From Rhizobium terrae (GTDB lineage: Bacteria > Pseudomonadota > Alphaproteobacteria > Rhizobiales > Rhizobiaceae), in contig NZ_QJKM01000001.1 in NCBI RefSeq assembly GCF_003425685.1, positions 550,920 to 614,919 of the forward strand: a DNA stretch of 64,000 nt, read 5' to 3'. The position numbers were made by a program, and so were the translations under genes. Positions 17,808-26,135 of this stretch are shown one piece after another. The notes below the pieces were generated by a model. The model worked only from the letters and a program-made list of their open reading frames with translations. It searched no databases and was not told where the DNA came from. Positions within the stretch are counted from its first letter, which is position 1. Every line of letters starts with the position of its first letter.

Positions 17808-19697
17808 TCAATTTTTTGGCATTCCTTCCGGTCGCATCTGTTTTTTTAATGCGGCGATGCGGAAGATGGCATTTGGTGCGCCGTAACCGCGATATGCCCG
17901 GCGTTCGACGATCTCGAAGAAGAAGCCCTCGCCGAAAGTGCCGCTGTAGAGCTGGAAATATTCGCCATGCTCGTCGCGGTCGTAGAGGATGTTTTCCACC
18001 TTCAGCCGTTCGGTGAGGTCTGGATCGAGACCGAAGCGCGCTTCCACATCGCCATAATAGTTCGGCGAGATCTGCAGCGGCCGGAAGCCGTTTTCCCGGA
18101 GTGCCGCCGCAGTGGCAAAGATGTCGTACGTATGGAAGGCTAGGTGCTGCACGCCGGAGCCGAATTTTTCGGCGATGAAATGTCCCGCCAGCGTGCGGCG
18201 GTTTTCGGCGCCGTTCAGCGTGATGCGCAAGGTGCCGCTGTCGTTCTCGACCACCTGGCTGCGCACCACGCCGGCCGGATCGATGATGTCAACCATCGGC
18301 GTTTTGCGGGTCTCGAAGATCGACGTGTAGAAGAGCAGCCAGGTCAGCATCTCCTCATAAGCGACGGTCTGCGCGACGTGGTCGATCCTGAGGAGATGGG
18401 CCGGAACGACGGCCACCTCGTCTTCGACCGGCAGGAAGTCGATCTCGAAAAACCGTCCGAGCTCGCTCTTGTCGTCGAGGAGATAGATCAGCCCGCCGCC
18501 AACGCCCCGGATTGCCGGGATTTCGATCTCGCCTTCCGCCACCGGCTGGCTGAAGGGTTCGGCGCCGAGCGCCACCGCCCGGGCGAGCGCCTCCGCGGCA
18601 TCTTCGACGGTGAGAGCGACCGCATAGGCCGATGTGCCGTGCACGGCGAAAGAGGTGTTGGCGAAACCCTTTTCCTCGGTATTGACGATGAGGCGGATAT
18701 CGCCCTGCTGAAAGATGCCGACCTTTTTCGAACGGTGCGTTGCGACCTTACGGAATCCAAGCGTATGCAGGATGTCGATAAGCGCGGCCGCATCCCTTTC
18801 GTCGGTCGAAAACTCCACGAAACCGACCCCCTTGACCGGTGCGCGGTTCGGCATGGCCGGCACGGTCAGGCTTTCCGCAGTCGGAATGCGCCGCACCTGA
18901 TCGCCGAGATGGATAAGCGAACGATGGCCGTCGGCGGCGATCGACCGGGCGTGCCCGCCACGGAACTGGTCGTTGAAGATTTCCAGCGAGAAATAGCCGT
19001 CATAACCGGTCTCGGCGATCGCCGCGGTGAAGGCGGCGACCGGCAGATCGCCCTCGCCCGGCATGTTGCGGAAGTGGCGCGACCAGTAGAGCAGGTCCAT
19101 GTCGATCAGCGGCGCATCGGCGAGCTGGACGATGAAGATCTTGTCCTTCGGAATGGAGCGGATCGAGTTCATGTCGATCTTGCGCGACAGGCTGTGAAAA
19201 CTGTCGAGGATGAGGCCGATATTCGCATGGTCGGCGCGCCGCACGATTTCCCAGGCATCGCGGTGATCGTTGATGTGGCGGCCCCAGGCGAGCGCTTCGT
19301 AACCGACTTTCAGGCCGCGTTTGGCTGCCCGCTCCCCGAGTTCAGCGAAATCCGCCGCCGCCCGGTCGATGCCGCCGAGCGAGACCGGCGAAACGTTGGA
19401 GCAGACCAGAAGCAGATCGCTGCCGAGTTCCTGCATCACGTCAAACTTGCGCTCGGCGCGGTCGAAGGTGCGGCTCCGGTGCGAGGCGGGCATGCCTTCG
19501 AAATCCCGGAACGGCTGGAAGAGCGTGATCTCAAGGCCATGCTCGCGCACCATCCGCCCGACATCCGCCGGACTGCCGTCGAACGCCAGAAAGTCGTTCT
19601 CGAAGATCTCGACCCCGTCAAACCCCGCTCCGGCAATCGCCTCGAGCTTGTCAGGCAAATCACCGCTGATCGATACCGTTGCTATCGACGTCTTCAT
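17808..19697 (-). CDS. quiC: 3-dehydroshikimate dehydratase, two-domain QuiC1-type
   Basis: The 629-residue length and order match the fused bacterial 3-dehydroshikimate dehydratases. Residues about 1-270 are a xylose-isomerase-like TIM barrel (GFDGVEIFEND, GYDGYFSLEIFND with the metal-binding Glu). Residues about 290-600 are a 4-hydroxyphenylpyruvate dioxygenase-like VOC region (GVGFVEFST, RIDHVAQTV, GVQHLAFHTYDIF). The TIM barrel converts 3-dehydroshikimate to protocatechuate; the VOC part is thought to be structural or regulatory. It is the last gene of the TRAP-aroE operon, 24 bp after aroE, which fits catabolism of shikimate or quinate. No protocatechuate ring-cleavage genes are in the window. 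Confidence 0.9.
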   Translation of the reverse strand: MKTSIATVSISGDLPDKLEAIAGAGFDGVEIFENDFLAFDGSPADVGRMVREHGLEITLFQPFRDFEGMPASHRSRTFDRAERKFDVMQELGSDLLLVCSNVSPVSLGGIDRAAADFAELGERAAKRGLKVGYEALAWGRHINDHRDAWEIVRRADHANIGLILDSFHSLSRKIDMNSIRSIPKDKIFIVQLADAPLIDMDLLYWSRHFRNMPGEGDLPVAAFTAAIAETGYDGYFSLEIFNDQFRGGHARSIAADGHRSLIHLGDQVRRIPTAESLTVPAMPNRAPVKGVGFVEFSTDERDAAALIDILHTLGFRKVATHRSKKVGIFQQGDIRLIVNTEEKGFANTSFAVHGTSAYAVALTVEDAAEALARAVALGAEPFSQPVAEGEIEIPAIRGVGGGLIYLLDDKSELGRFFEIDFLPVEDEVAVVPAHLLRIDHVAQTVAYEEMLTWLLFYTSIFETRKTPMVDIIDPAGVVRSQVVENDSGTLRITLNGAENRRTLAGHFIAEKFGSGVQHLAFHTYDIFATAAALRENGFRPLQISPNYYGDVEARFGLDPDLTERLKVENILYDRDEHGEYFQLYSGTFGEGFFFEIVERRAYRGYGAPNAIFRIAALKKQMRPEGMPKN

Positions 19698-19721
19698 GGC
19701 AGTCCTCCGTCGGCAGGCTGA

Positions 19722-20582
19722 TCAGGTGGTCATGGTTTTGAAATGCCGCATCATTCGGGCTGCATCCGGCTCCCGCCCTGTAAAGAGCTTGAACGCGCCG
19801 ACCGCCTGGAATACCGCCATGCCGCCGCCGTTCAACACCCGGCAGCCACGCTTCACTGCTTCTTTCAGGAGCTCGGTTTCCAGCGGGAAATAGACGATCT
19901 CCGCCACCCAGTGATGCGGCTCGAGCAGGTCGGGCGGCAGAGGCACGCCGGGATATTTCGCCATGCCGGTCGGGGTCGCGTGGATCAGGCCGGACGCTGT
20001 CCGCATCGCCGCGGCAAAGTCGCCGGAGGCGCGCACGGTCGCGTCGGGAAAAAGCGCTGACATGCTTTCGGCAAGTTGGGCGGCCCGTTCGGCTTCGCGA
20101 TCGAAAACGAGAAGCTCCCGCAACCCGAGCGACAGGGCGGCATAGGCGGTCGCGACACCGGCGCCACCGGCGCCGATCTGCACAGCCGCACTCAGATCGG
20201 CGCCCGGCAGGCCGCGCCGAAAACTTTCGGCGAACCCCCACCAATCGGTATTGTGTCCGAAACGCTTTCCGTCCTTCAGCACGACCGTGTTGACGGCGCC
20301 GAGGGCTCGCGCTTCGTCGGAGAGTTCGTCGAGAAAGGGAATGACGACCTGTTTGCAGGGATGGGTGATATTGAGGCCGCAAAGCCCCCTCGCCTCGGCG
20401 TCGTCGAGCAAAGCCGGCAGGTCGGAAGGCGTCAGGCGAAGCTGGTTAAGATCGAGAAGTTCGTAATCGTAATGGAAACCCTGGGCGGCACCTTCCTGCA
20501 TATGCATGGCAGGCGTCAACGAGGCCTGTATGCCGGAACCGATCAGTCCGGCTTTCAAAGGTTTCAGCAATGTCTCGGCCAT
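19722..20582 (-). CDS. aroE: Shikimate (or quinate/shikimate) dehydrogenase
   Basis: The 286-residue protein has the substrate-binding half (SLTPAMHMQ, then GLNITHPCKQ with the catalytic Lys, and GAVNTVV, GHNTDWWGF with the catalytic Asp) and a Rossmann half with GAGGAGVATAYAAL. The C-terminal NGGGMAVFQA matches the family Gln motif. In this operon it sits between a TRAP transporter and a 3-dehydroshikimate dehydratase, so it most likely oxidises imported shikimate (or quinate) to the 3-dehydro compound. A catabolic role is inferred from context; the sequence alone would also fit biosynthesis. Confidence 0.9.
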   Translation of the reverse strand: MAETLLKPLKAGLIGSGIQASLTPAMHMQEGAAQGFHYDYELLDLNQLRLTPSDLPALLDDAEARGLCGLNITHPCKQVVIPFLDELSDEARALGAVNTVVLKDGKRFGHNTDWWGFAESFRRGLPGADLSAAVQIGAGGAGVATAYAALSLGLRELLVFDREAERAAQLAESMSALFPDATVRASGDFAAAMRTASGLIHATPTGMAKYPGVPLPPDLLEPHHWVAEIVYFPLETELLKEAVKRGCRVLNGGGMAVFQAVGAFKLFTGREPDAARMMRHFKTMTT

Positions 20583-20609
20583 GGTCTAGCGCCTTGTCTC
20601 GGTGATAGG

Positions 20610-20635
20610 GCCGGCCCGCGGGCAAGCGGGCCGGC
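20610..20635 (-). repeat. Perfect hairpin between dctP and aroE
   Basis: GCCGGCCCGC (20610-20619) and GCGGGCCGGC (20626-20635) form a 10-bp perfect GC stem with a 6-base loop, just behind the dctP stop. No T run follows. Such hairpins after solute-binding protein genes commonly stabilise that part of the message, so that the binding protein is made in excess over the downstream enzymes. Confidence 0.6.
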
Positions 20636-20642
20636 GGAGCTG

Positions 20643-21656
20643 TTACTTCTTGCGTGCGGCTTCCAGTTCCTTGAAAAGCAGGGAGACTGTTTCGGCACCG
20701 ATATCGGTGCTCGCCTTGTCGATGATCGGCTTCACCGCATCGCGTAGCTTCTGGGTTTCGGCAGCGCTGAGTTCGCCCACCTGCATGCCGGTTTTCTTGA
20801 TGTCGTCGAGCGCCTTGGCATCCGCCTCACGCGAGACCTTGCGCTGGAAGTCACGGGCTTCGGTCGCGGCAGACTGGAGGACTGCCTTCTCGTCGTCGTT
20901 CAGGCCGTCCCAGAACTTCTTGCTGATCAATACGATCTGCGGATTGTACTGGTGACGGGTCACCGTCAGATACTTCTGCACTTCGTAGAACTTGGCGTTG
21001 ATGATGTTGGCGAACGGATTTTCCTGGCCGTCGACCGTACCGGTTTCGAGCGCCGTATAGAGTTCGGTATAGGGAAGCGGCACGGCGTTGGCGCCGAGGC
21101 TGTTGAAGAGCTCGATCGGGATCGGCGACTGCAGTGTGCGGATCTTCAAGCCCTTGATATCTTCGACCTTGGTGATCGCGCGACGGTTGTTGGTGAGGTT
21201 GCGGAAGCCGAGTTCCCAATAGGCGAGCCCAACGAGACCGGTTGCCGGCAGCTTATCGGAAAGGCTTTTGCCGAATGGGCCATCCATCACCTTGTCGGCC
21301 TCTTCCCCACTGTTGAACAGGAATGGCAGGTCGACCGCGCCGAAAGCCTTGACGTTACTCGCCAGAATACCGGCATTCAGCACCAGCATCTCGACCACGC
21401 CGCCCTGCAAGGCCGAGACGGTCTGCACGTCGCCGCCGAGCACGCCGCCCGGGAAGAGCTTGATCTCGATCTTGCCGCCGCTCTTCGCCTTGACGATCTC
21501 GGCGAACTTTTCCATGCCGGTCACCTGCGGATGGCCCTTGTTGTTGGCCGCCGCGAATTTCAGCGTATGCGAGCGGACTTCGGCGGATGCCGTGCCGGCG
21601 AAGAGCAGCGCTGGAATGGCGATGCCGAGCGCCAGTTTCATCATCTTGTTGAACAT
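20643..21656 (-). CDS. dctP: TRAP transporter solute-binding protein (DctP family)
   Basis: The start chosen is the Met of MFNKMMKLA behind GGAGGAAA; a GTG 11 codons earlier is less likely. The 337-residue product has a Sec signal (about 1-23, ending TASAEV) and the DctP fold, with motifs HPQVTGMEKFAE, GGVVEMLVLN, RNLTNNRRAI, LKIRTLQSPIP and TGTVDGQENPFANI. The Arg in the LKIRT stretch is the conserved carboxylate-binding residue, so the ligand is an organic acid. With aroE and quiC downstream, shikimate, quinate or dehydroshikimate is the likely ligand. Confidence 0.9.
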   Translation of the reverse strand: MFNKMMKLALGIAIPALLFAGTASAEVRSHTLKFAAANNKGHPQVTGMEKFAEIVKAKSGGKIEIKLFPGGVLGGDVQTVSALQGGVVEMLVLNAGILASNVKAFGAVDLPFLFNSGEEADKVMDGPFGKSLSDKLPATGLVGLAYWELGFRNLTNNRRAITKVEDIKGLKIRTLQSPIPIELFNSLGANAVPLPYTELYTALETGTVDGQENPFANIINAKFYEVQKYLTVTRHQYNPQIVLISKKFWDGLNDDEKAVLQSAATEARDFQRKVSREADAKALDDIKKTGMQVGELSAAETQKLRDAVKPIIDKASTDIGAETVSLLFKELEAARKK

Positions 21657-21725
21657 GCTTTCCTCCCACTTGTGGCCGGGATCCCCCACGGCCGGTTGAC
21701 ATGCACTCTTCGGAACCTTTCGGCC

Positions 21726-23006
21726 TCAACGCCCGAACCAGGCGACCGGCACGGTCACCAGCTGCGGGAAGAGGACGAGCAGGAAAAGGACGATCAATTC
21801 GGCGATCATGAAGGGCATCACTCCCTTCATGAGATCTTCCATCGACAGTTTCGACACGCCGCAGATGACGTTCAGCACCGTGCCGACCGGCGGCGTGATG
21901 AGGCCGATCGAGTTGTTGATGATGAACAGCACGCCGAAATAGACGGGATCGATCCCCGCCTGCTTGATGATCGGCATCAGGACCGGCGTCATGACGAGAA
22001 TGGTCGGTGTCATGTCCATGGCCGTACCGACGAGAACGATCAATGCCATTATGGCAAGGAGCAACAGCGTCTGGTTGTCCATCAGCGGCTCGATCAGCTT
22101 GGCGAGATCGCCCGGCACGTCGGCAACCGTGATCAACCAGGCAGAGACAGCCGCGCAGGCGACCAGGAACATCACGACGGCGGTGATCTTGGCGGCCGCG
22201 ACGAAGACCTCGAAGAGACGCGACGGCGGCAGTTCGCGGTAGACGACCATCGCGACGAAGAGCGAATAGACCGCCGCGACGACGCCCGCCTCGGTCGGCG
22301 TGAAGACGCCGAATTTCAGGCCGACAATAATGATGACCGGCAGCATCAGCGCCCAGATGCTGTCGAGGAAGGCCTTGAGGCGCACCTCCCTGCTCTGCCG
22401 CTTCGGGAGTTCGAACTGTTCCTTGCGGGCGACGATCAGCCAGGTGATGCAGAGCGCCAGCGCGATCAAGAGCCCGGGCACGATGCCGGCGAGGAAGAGC
22501 TTGGTGATCGAGACACCGCCAATGACCCCGTAGAGGATGAAACCGATCGACGGCGGAATGATCGGCCCGATAATCGAGGCCGAGGCCAGCAGGCCGCCGG
22601 TACGGGCCGGGTCGTGACCGGACTTGATCATCATCGGGAACAGCAGCGCACCGAGCGCCGCCGCGTCCGCCACCGCCGAACCGGAAAGGCTGGAGAGGAT
22701 GCAGGCAGCGAAGATCGCCACGAAACCGAGGCCGCCACGGATATGGCCGACCATGGCCATCGCGAGATCGACGATGCGCTTCGACAGCCCGCCGGTATTC
22801 ATCACCTCGCCGGCAAGCAGAAAGAAAGGCACGGCCATCAGCGGAAAGCTGTCGGCGCCATTCAGGACGTTCTGCGCGACGATCTGGGCATCGAACAAAT
22901 CCATGTACATCATCAGCGCGACGCCGCTGATGATGAGCGCGAAGGCGATCGGCACGCCAAGCGCCATGGGACCGAGAAGAGCGCCGAGGAAGATGGTAAG
23001 CGTCAT
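21726..23006 (-). CDS. dctM: TRAP transporter large permease (DctM family)
   Basis: The 426-residue protein has the 12 or so hydrophobic segments and the signature stretches of DctM: GVPIAFALIISG, MAVPFFLLAGEVMNTGG, SGSAVADAAALGALLFPMM and INNSIGLITPPVGTVLNVICG. It is the Na+-coupled membrane subunit that imports the ligand delivered by DctP. It starts 11 bp after the stop of dctQ and ends 69 bp before dctP. The order dctQ-dctM-dctP is common. Confidence 0.93.
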   Translation of the reverse strand: MTLTIFLGALLGPMALGVPIAFALIISGVALMMYMDLFDAQIVAQNVLNGADSFPLMAVPFFLLAGEVMNTGGLSKRIVDLAMAMVGHIRGGLGFVAIFAACILSSLSGSAVADAAALGALLFPMMIKSGHDPARTGGLLASASIIGPIIPPSIGFILYGVIGGVSITKLFLAGIVPGLLIALALCITWLIVARKEQFELPKRQSREVRLKAFLDSIWALMLPVIIIVGLKFGVFTPTEAGVVAAVYSLFVAMVVYRELPPSRLFEVFVAAAKITAVVMFLVACAAVSAWLITVADVPGDLAKLIEPLMDNQTLLLLAIMALIVLVGTAMDMTPTILVMTPVLMPIIKQAGIDPVYFGVLFIINNSIGLITPPVGTVLNVICGVSKLSMEDLMKGVMPFMIAELIVLFLLVLFPQLVTVPVAWFGR

Positions 23007-23017
23007 GATGCTCCTCC

Positions 23018-23578
23018 TCAGGCCTTGGTCGCAACGGCTGCGGCCACTTCCGGATGACTGTCGAGGGCAACCTCTTCCTCGCTGTCGCGGACCAGTTGCA
23101 CGGTCGAAATGTCGATCCGGCCGGTCGCCACCTGGAACATGTCCCAGAGGATGAGGAGGAAAGTCGGAATGCCGAAGGCGATGCCCGCGCCATAGAACCA
23201 GCCCATGGAAATGCCGGTCGCCGGCATGCTGGCCGGCAGGTTGATGAGCGTCTGGGTCCAGCTACCGCCGATCAGCAGCCAGGTGGCGAGGAGCATCAGC
23301 GCTTGACCGAGCAGAACTGCGATCTTCGCCGCAGCGGGCGGCAGCCGCTTCAGGAGCGAATCGACGCCGAGATGACCGTGTTCGTGCATGGCGACCACCC
23401 CGCCGAGGAAGGTCAGCCAGATGAAGAAGACGCGCGACAGCTCCTCCGAAACGGTGATGCCCTGATTGAAGGCGTACCGCAGCACGACATTGCCGAAGAC
23501 GAGCACCACCATGCCTGCCAGAAGCAAGGCGATAATGACCTTCAACGCGAAGAAATAGAAATCGATGATCCGTGTCAT
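23018..23578 (-). CDS. dctQ: TRAP transporter small permease (DctQ family)
   Basis: The 186-residue protein has four hydrophobic helices and the DctQ features NVVLRYAFNQGITVSEELSR and FIWLTFLGGVVAMHEHGHLG. It is the small membrane subunit that partners DctM. A charged tail of about 35 residues follows the last helix. It is the first gene of the leftward operon dctQ-dctM-dctP-aroE-quiC and has its own promoter 125-155 bp upstream with a palindrome in the spacer. Confidence 0.92.
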   Translation of the reverse strand: MTRIIDFYFFALKVIIALLLAGMVVLVFGNVVLRYAFNQGITVSEELSRVFFIWLTFLGGVVAMHEHGHLGVDSLLKRLPPAAAKIAVLLGQALMLLATWLLIGGSWTQTLINLPASMPATGISMGWFYGAGIAFGIPTFLLILWDMFQVATGRIDISTVQLVRDSEEEVALDSHPEVAAAVATKA

Positions 23579-23704
23579 TCAGGTCCTCCCGAGATCCCGC
23601 CGCCGTTGCAACAGGGCGGCTGCCCGAGACAGCCACCAACCCGCAAGTTTTGGCAAGATACCCTCCGCCAGGACCGCCTCCTCAGGGATCGACTGGCAAT
23701 ATGC

Positions 23705-23734
23705 ATAAAATGTACGAACTAGTACGTATGTCAA
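23705..23734 (-). promoter_or_regulatory. Promoter of the dctQMP-aroE-quiC operon with an embedded TetR-type operator
   Basis: On the minus strand a consensus -35 TTGACA (23734-23729) is followed by a -10-like TTTTAT (23710-23705). The 18-bp spacer is almost wholly filled by the palindrome TACGAACTAGTACGTA (23713-23728; 14 of 16 positions symmetric). A repressor bound there would block RNA polymerase. The divergent TetR gene 120 bp away is the obvious candidate. Confidence 0.75.
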
Positions 23735-23850
23735 GCGGAAACTATTGAAAGCCGGACGGCAGCCGGCTATGACTTTGGAAAACTAAGTAAAATCCGGTGT
23801 GGAAAAATCATCGCGGATAGGGTGCCGAGCAGACGGAAGCGGCCTGAAGA

Positions 23851-24492
23851 ATGGCGACGAAACGTGTGAATGCCAGGAAGAACGATCCGCAGCGTACCCA
23901 GGAAGATATTCTGGAGGTGGCGACGGAGGAATTCGCCACCCATGGCCTTGCCGGCGGGCGCGTTGACCAGATCGCCGAAAAGACCCGCACTTCGAAACGG
24001 ATGATCTACTATTATTTCGGCAGCAAGGAAGGCCTTTATCTGGCCGTCCTGGAACGGGCCTACCGGAAGATCCGCACGCTGGAAGCGGACCTGCAGCTTT
24101 TCAACCTACCGCCCGACGAGGCGTTACGGGTGCTGATTTCGACGACGTTCGACCATGACGAAGCCAATCCGGATTTCGTCCGGCTCGTCAGCATCGAGAA
24201 CATTCACCACGCCGCCCACATGATGCGGTCGGAGGCGATCCGCGACCTGAACGTGTCGGTCATCGAAACGATCGCGGCTATCGTCGAAAGGGGCGTCGCG
24301 GAAGGTGTATTCAGGCGCAATGCCGATCCGATCGACATCCACATGCTGATCAGTGCCTTCTGCTTCTTCCGGGTATCGAACCGCTACACGTTCGGGACCA
24401 TCTTCCGGCGCGACCTTTCCGCGCCGGATCTCCAGGACAGGCATAAGCGGATGATCGCCGATGCCGTGCTGAGCTATTTGAAGGCTTCTTGA
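23851..24492 (+). CDS. TetR-family transcriptional regulator
   Basis: The 213-residue protein has the TetR N-terminal helix-turn-helix (about residues 12-62): EDILEVATEEFATHGLAGGRVDQIAEKTRTSKRMIYYYFGSKEGLY in segments ILEVATEEF, VDQIAEKT and RMIYYYFGSK. The remainder is a helical ligand-binding/dimerisation domain. It is divergent from the TRAP-aroE-quiC operon, and a palindrome lies within that operon's promoter. Repression relieved by shikimate, quinate or a derivative is a reasonable inference. Its 3' end overlaps the convergent oxidoreductase gene by 19 bp. Confidence 0.92.
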   Translation: MATKRVNARKNDPQRTQEDILEVATEEFATHGLAGGRVDQIAEKTRTSKRMIYYYFGSKEGLYLAVLERAYRKIRTLEADLQLFNLPPDEALRVLISTTFDHDEANPDFVRLVSIENIHHAAHMMRSEAIRDLNVSVIETIAAIVERGVAEGVFRRNADPIDIHMLISAFCFFRVSNRYTFGTIFRRDLSAPDLQDRHKRMIADAVLSYLKAS

Positions 24493-25970
24493 CCGGCCGA
24501 TACGGTCTCGGGGCTGATTTCCGAGCGCCGGTTTTCGGCAGCGTCGCGGACAAAGGCACCCTGGGCCCGCAGCGTAGACTGCAATTCGGCGATATCCACA
24601 TCGCGCGGTTTTACGCCCCGGTTTGCCGCAACGCCGGCCGCCGCTCCCGCAGCCTGGCCAGTCAACCAGCACTGCGGAATTTCGCGCATGAAACCGTGAC
24701 TGTTCGCATCGCAGGATACGTGACGGCCGGCGGCCAGCAGTCCGTCCAGGCGAGCCGGTACCAGCGCTCCGTAGGGCACGGAAATGACGGGGAATTTGGG
24801 CGAGACAGAAGGGCTGACGCCAATCTCGTCCGGCTTTATCGTGCCGCTGTCCCACTGGCTGCGCTCGATCCGGCCAGTGCCCGCCAGACGCCTTGTGTGA
24901 CGAACGCCGAGTTGCGGCGCGCTCAGGAGCATATAAGCATCCTTGAAGCCGGGTGCATGCTTGCGGAAGAATTCGCAATGCGACTGCATGAACCGATGCG
25001 AGCGGATCTCGACTTCCGTCATGTCATCGACGTTGAGGGCCGAAAGGCCCGATTGCCGCGGCCCCAGGAAGAGCGCGATATCGTTGCGCCAGGAGACGTA
25101 GGGCGTCTGGAAGAAGCCAAGTTTCTCACGCCCCAGCACGTTGAAATCCGCAAATGCCTGTTCCTCCCTGGCCCGGAACGTCAGCCATGTTTCCATGTCG
25201 ACACCACCCAGCATGAAGCCGGTATTCATCGAATGATGAACGTCGCCCTCCTCGATATCCGCTTCGAAATTCGCGCCGGCACGGGCAAAGATATCACCGT
25301 CACCGGTGCAGTCGACCACCACCTTGGCCATGATACCCTGGCGGCCTTCCTTGCTTTCGAAGATGACGCCCTGGACAGCCCCATCCTGGACCACAGGCGT
25401 TGCCGCCCAGGAGTGGAAGACGATCCGCACGCCGGCCTCGATCAGCATTTCCTGCGAGGTGAGCTTCAGCCGTTCGGGGTCGATGGTCGGTGCCCAGGTG
25501 ATGATGCCGTGAAAGGCAGAAGTCCGCAGCCGCCAGTATTTTGCGAGTTCGGCATCGCGCACGCCCCATAGGGTCTTGTCCGGTCCGGCAACGGCTTCGG
25601 GGGGAAGGCGGCCGATCACCTCCTCGGCAAAGCCGCGGATAATCTGCCGGCCTTCCCAATCGGTCATCCGGTCGATCCATATCACGACGCCGCCGGTGGA
25701 AAGCCCGCCGAGATGATTGTAGCGTTCCAGAATCACGACTTCCGCGCCCGTCCGGGCTGCGGCAAGTGCGGCTGCGGTCCCGGACGGTCCTCCGCCCACG
25801 ACCAGCACGTCGCAGCGATGATAGACGGGAATGTCGCGGGCTTCCTCGCGAATGGTGCCCTCACCGTTTCGGCGGGGAAAGACATACTGCCCTGATTCAA
25901 AGATGTCCGAACTCAGGAAGCGGTTCTCGGTCTGGCGTATCTCCTTCACCGATACATTCCGGTCGTTCAT
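24474..25970 (-). CDS. FAD-dependent oxidoreductase (FAD_oxidored, PF12831-like)
   Basis: The start is ATG 25970 behind GGGAGGAT. The 498-residue protein has an N-terminal dinucleotide-binding motif VLVVGGGPSGTAAALAAARTG (about 52-72), a second FAD-contact motif VVVDCTGDGDIFARAG and a C-terminal GRHVSCDANSHGFMR/GQAAGAAAGVAA stretch, all typical of this family. The substrate is not predictable from sequence. The gene is convergent with tetR, with a 19-bp overlap, and separated from the eCIS operon end by 165 bp. It may oxidise a product linked to the shikimate/quinate region, but no direct evidence shows that. Confidence 0.8.
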   Translation of the reverse strand: MNDRNVSVKEIRQTENRFLSSDIFESGQYVFPRRNGEGTIREEARDIPVYHRCDVLVVGGGPSGTAAALAAARTGAEVVILERYNHLGGLSTGGVVIWIDRMTDWEGRQIIRGFAEEVIGRLPPEAVAGPDKTLWGVRDAELAKYWRLRTSAFHGIITWAPTIDPERLKLTSQEMLIEAGVRIVFHSWAATPVVQDGAVQGVIFESKEGRQGIMAKVVVDCTGDGDIFARAGANFEADIEEGDVHHSMNTGFMLGGVDMETWLTFRAREEQAFADFNVLGREKLGFFQTPYVSWRNDIALFLGPRQSGLSALNVDDMTEVEIRSHRFMQSHCEFFRKHAPGFKDAYMLLSAPQLGVRHTRRLAGTGRIERSQWDSGTIKPDEIGVSPSVSPKFPVISVPYGALVPARLDGLLAAGRHVSCDANSHGFMREIPQCWLTGQAAGAAAGVAANRGVKPRDVDIAELQSTLRAQGAFVRDAAENRRSEISPETVSAGQEAFK

Positions 25971-26135
25971 GGCATCCTCCCTTGTCACCGCCAGCCATTG
26001 CGCATGGCAGATCGAAGCGCGATTTAGACAGGGAAAGGGGGCCTGGAAAATACCTCAATACACCCATAGAGCTTTCGCGATTCACGATAGATGATATGGA
26101 TCTCTCAATCTGCATCTATCGCTGCCTGCCGTTTA

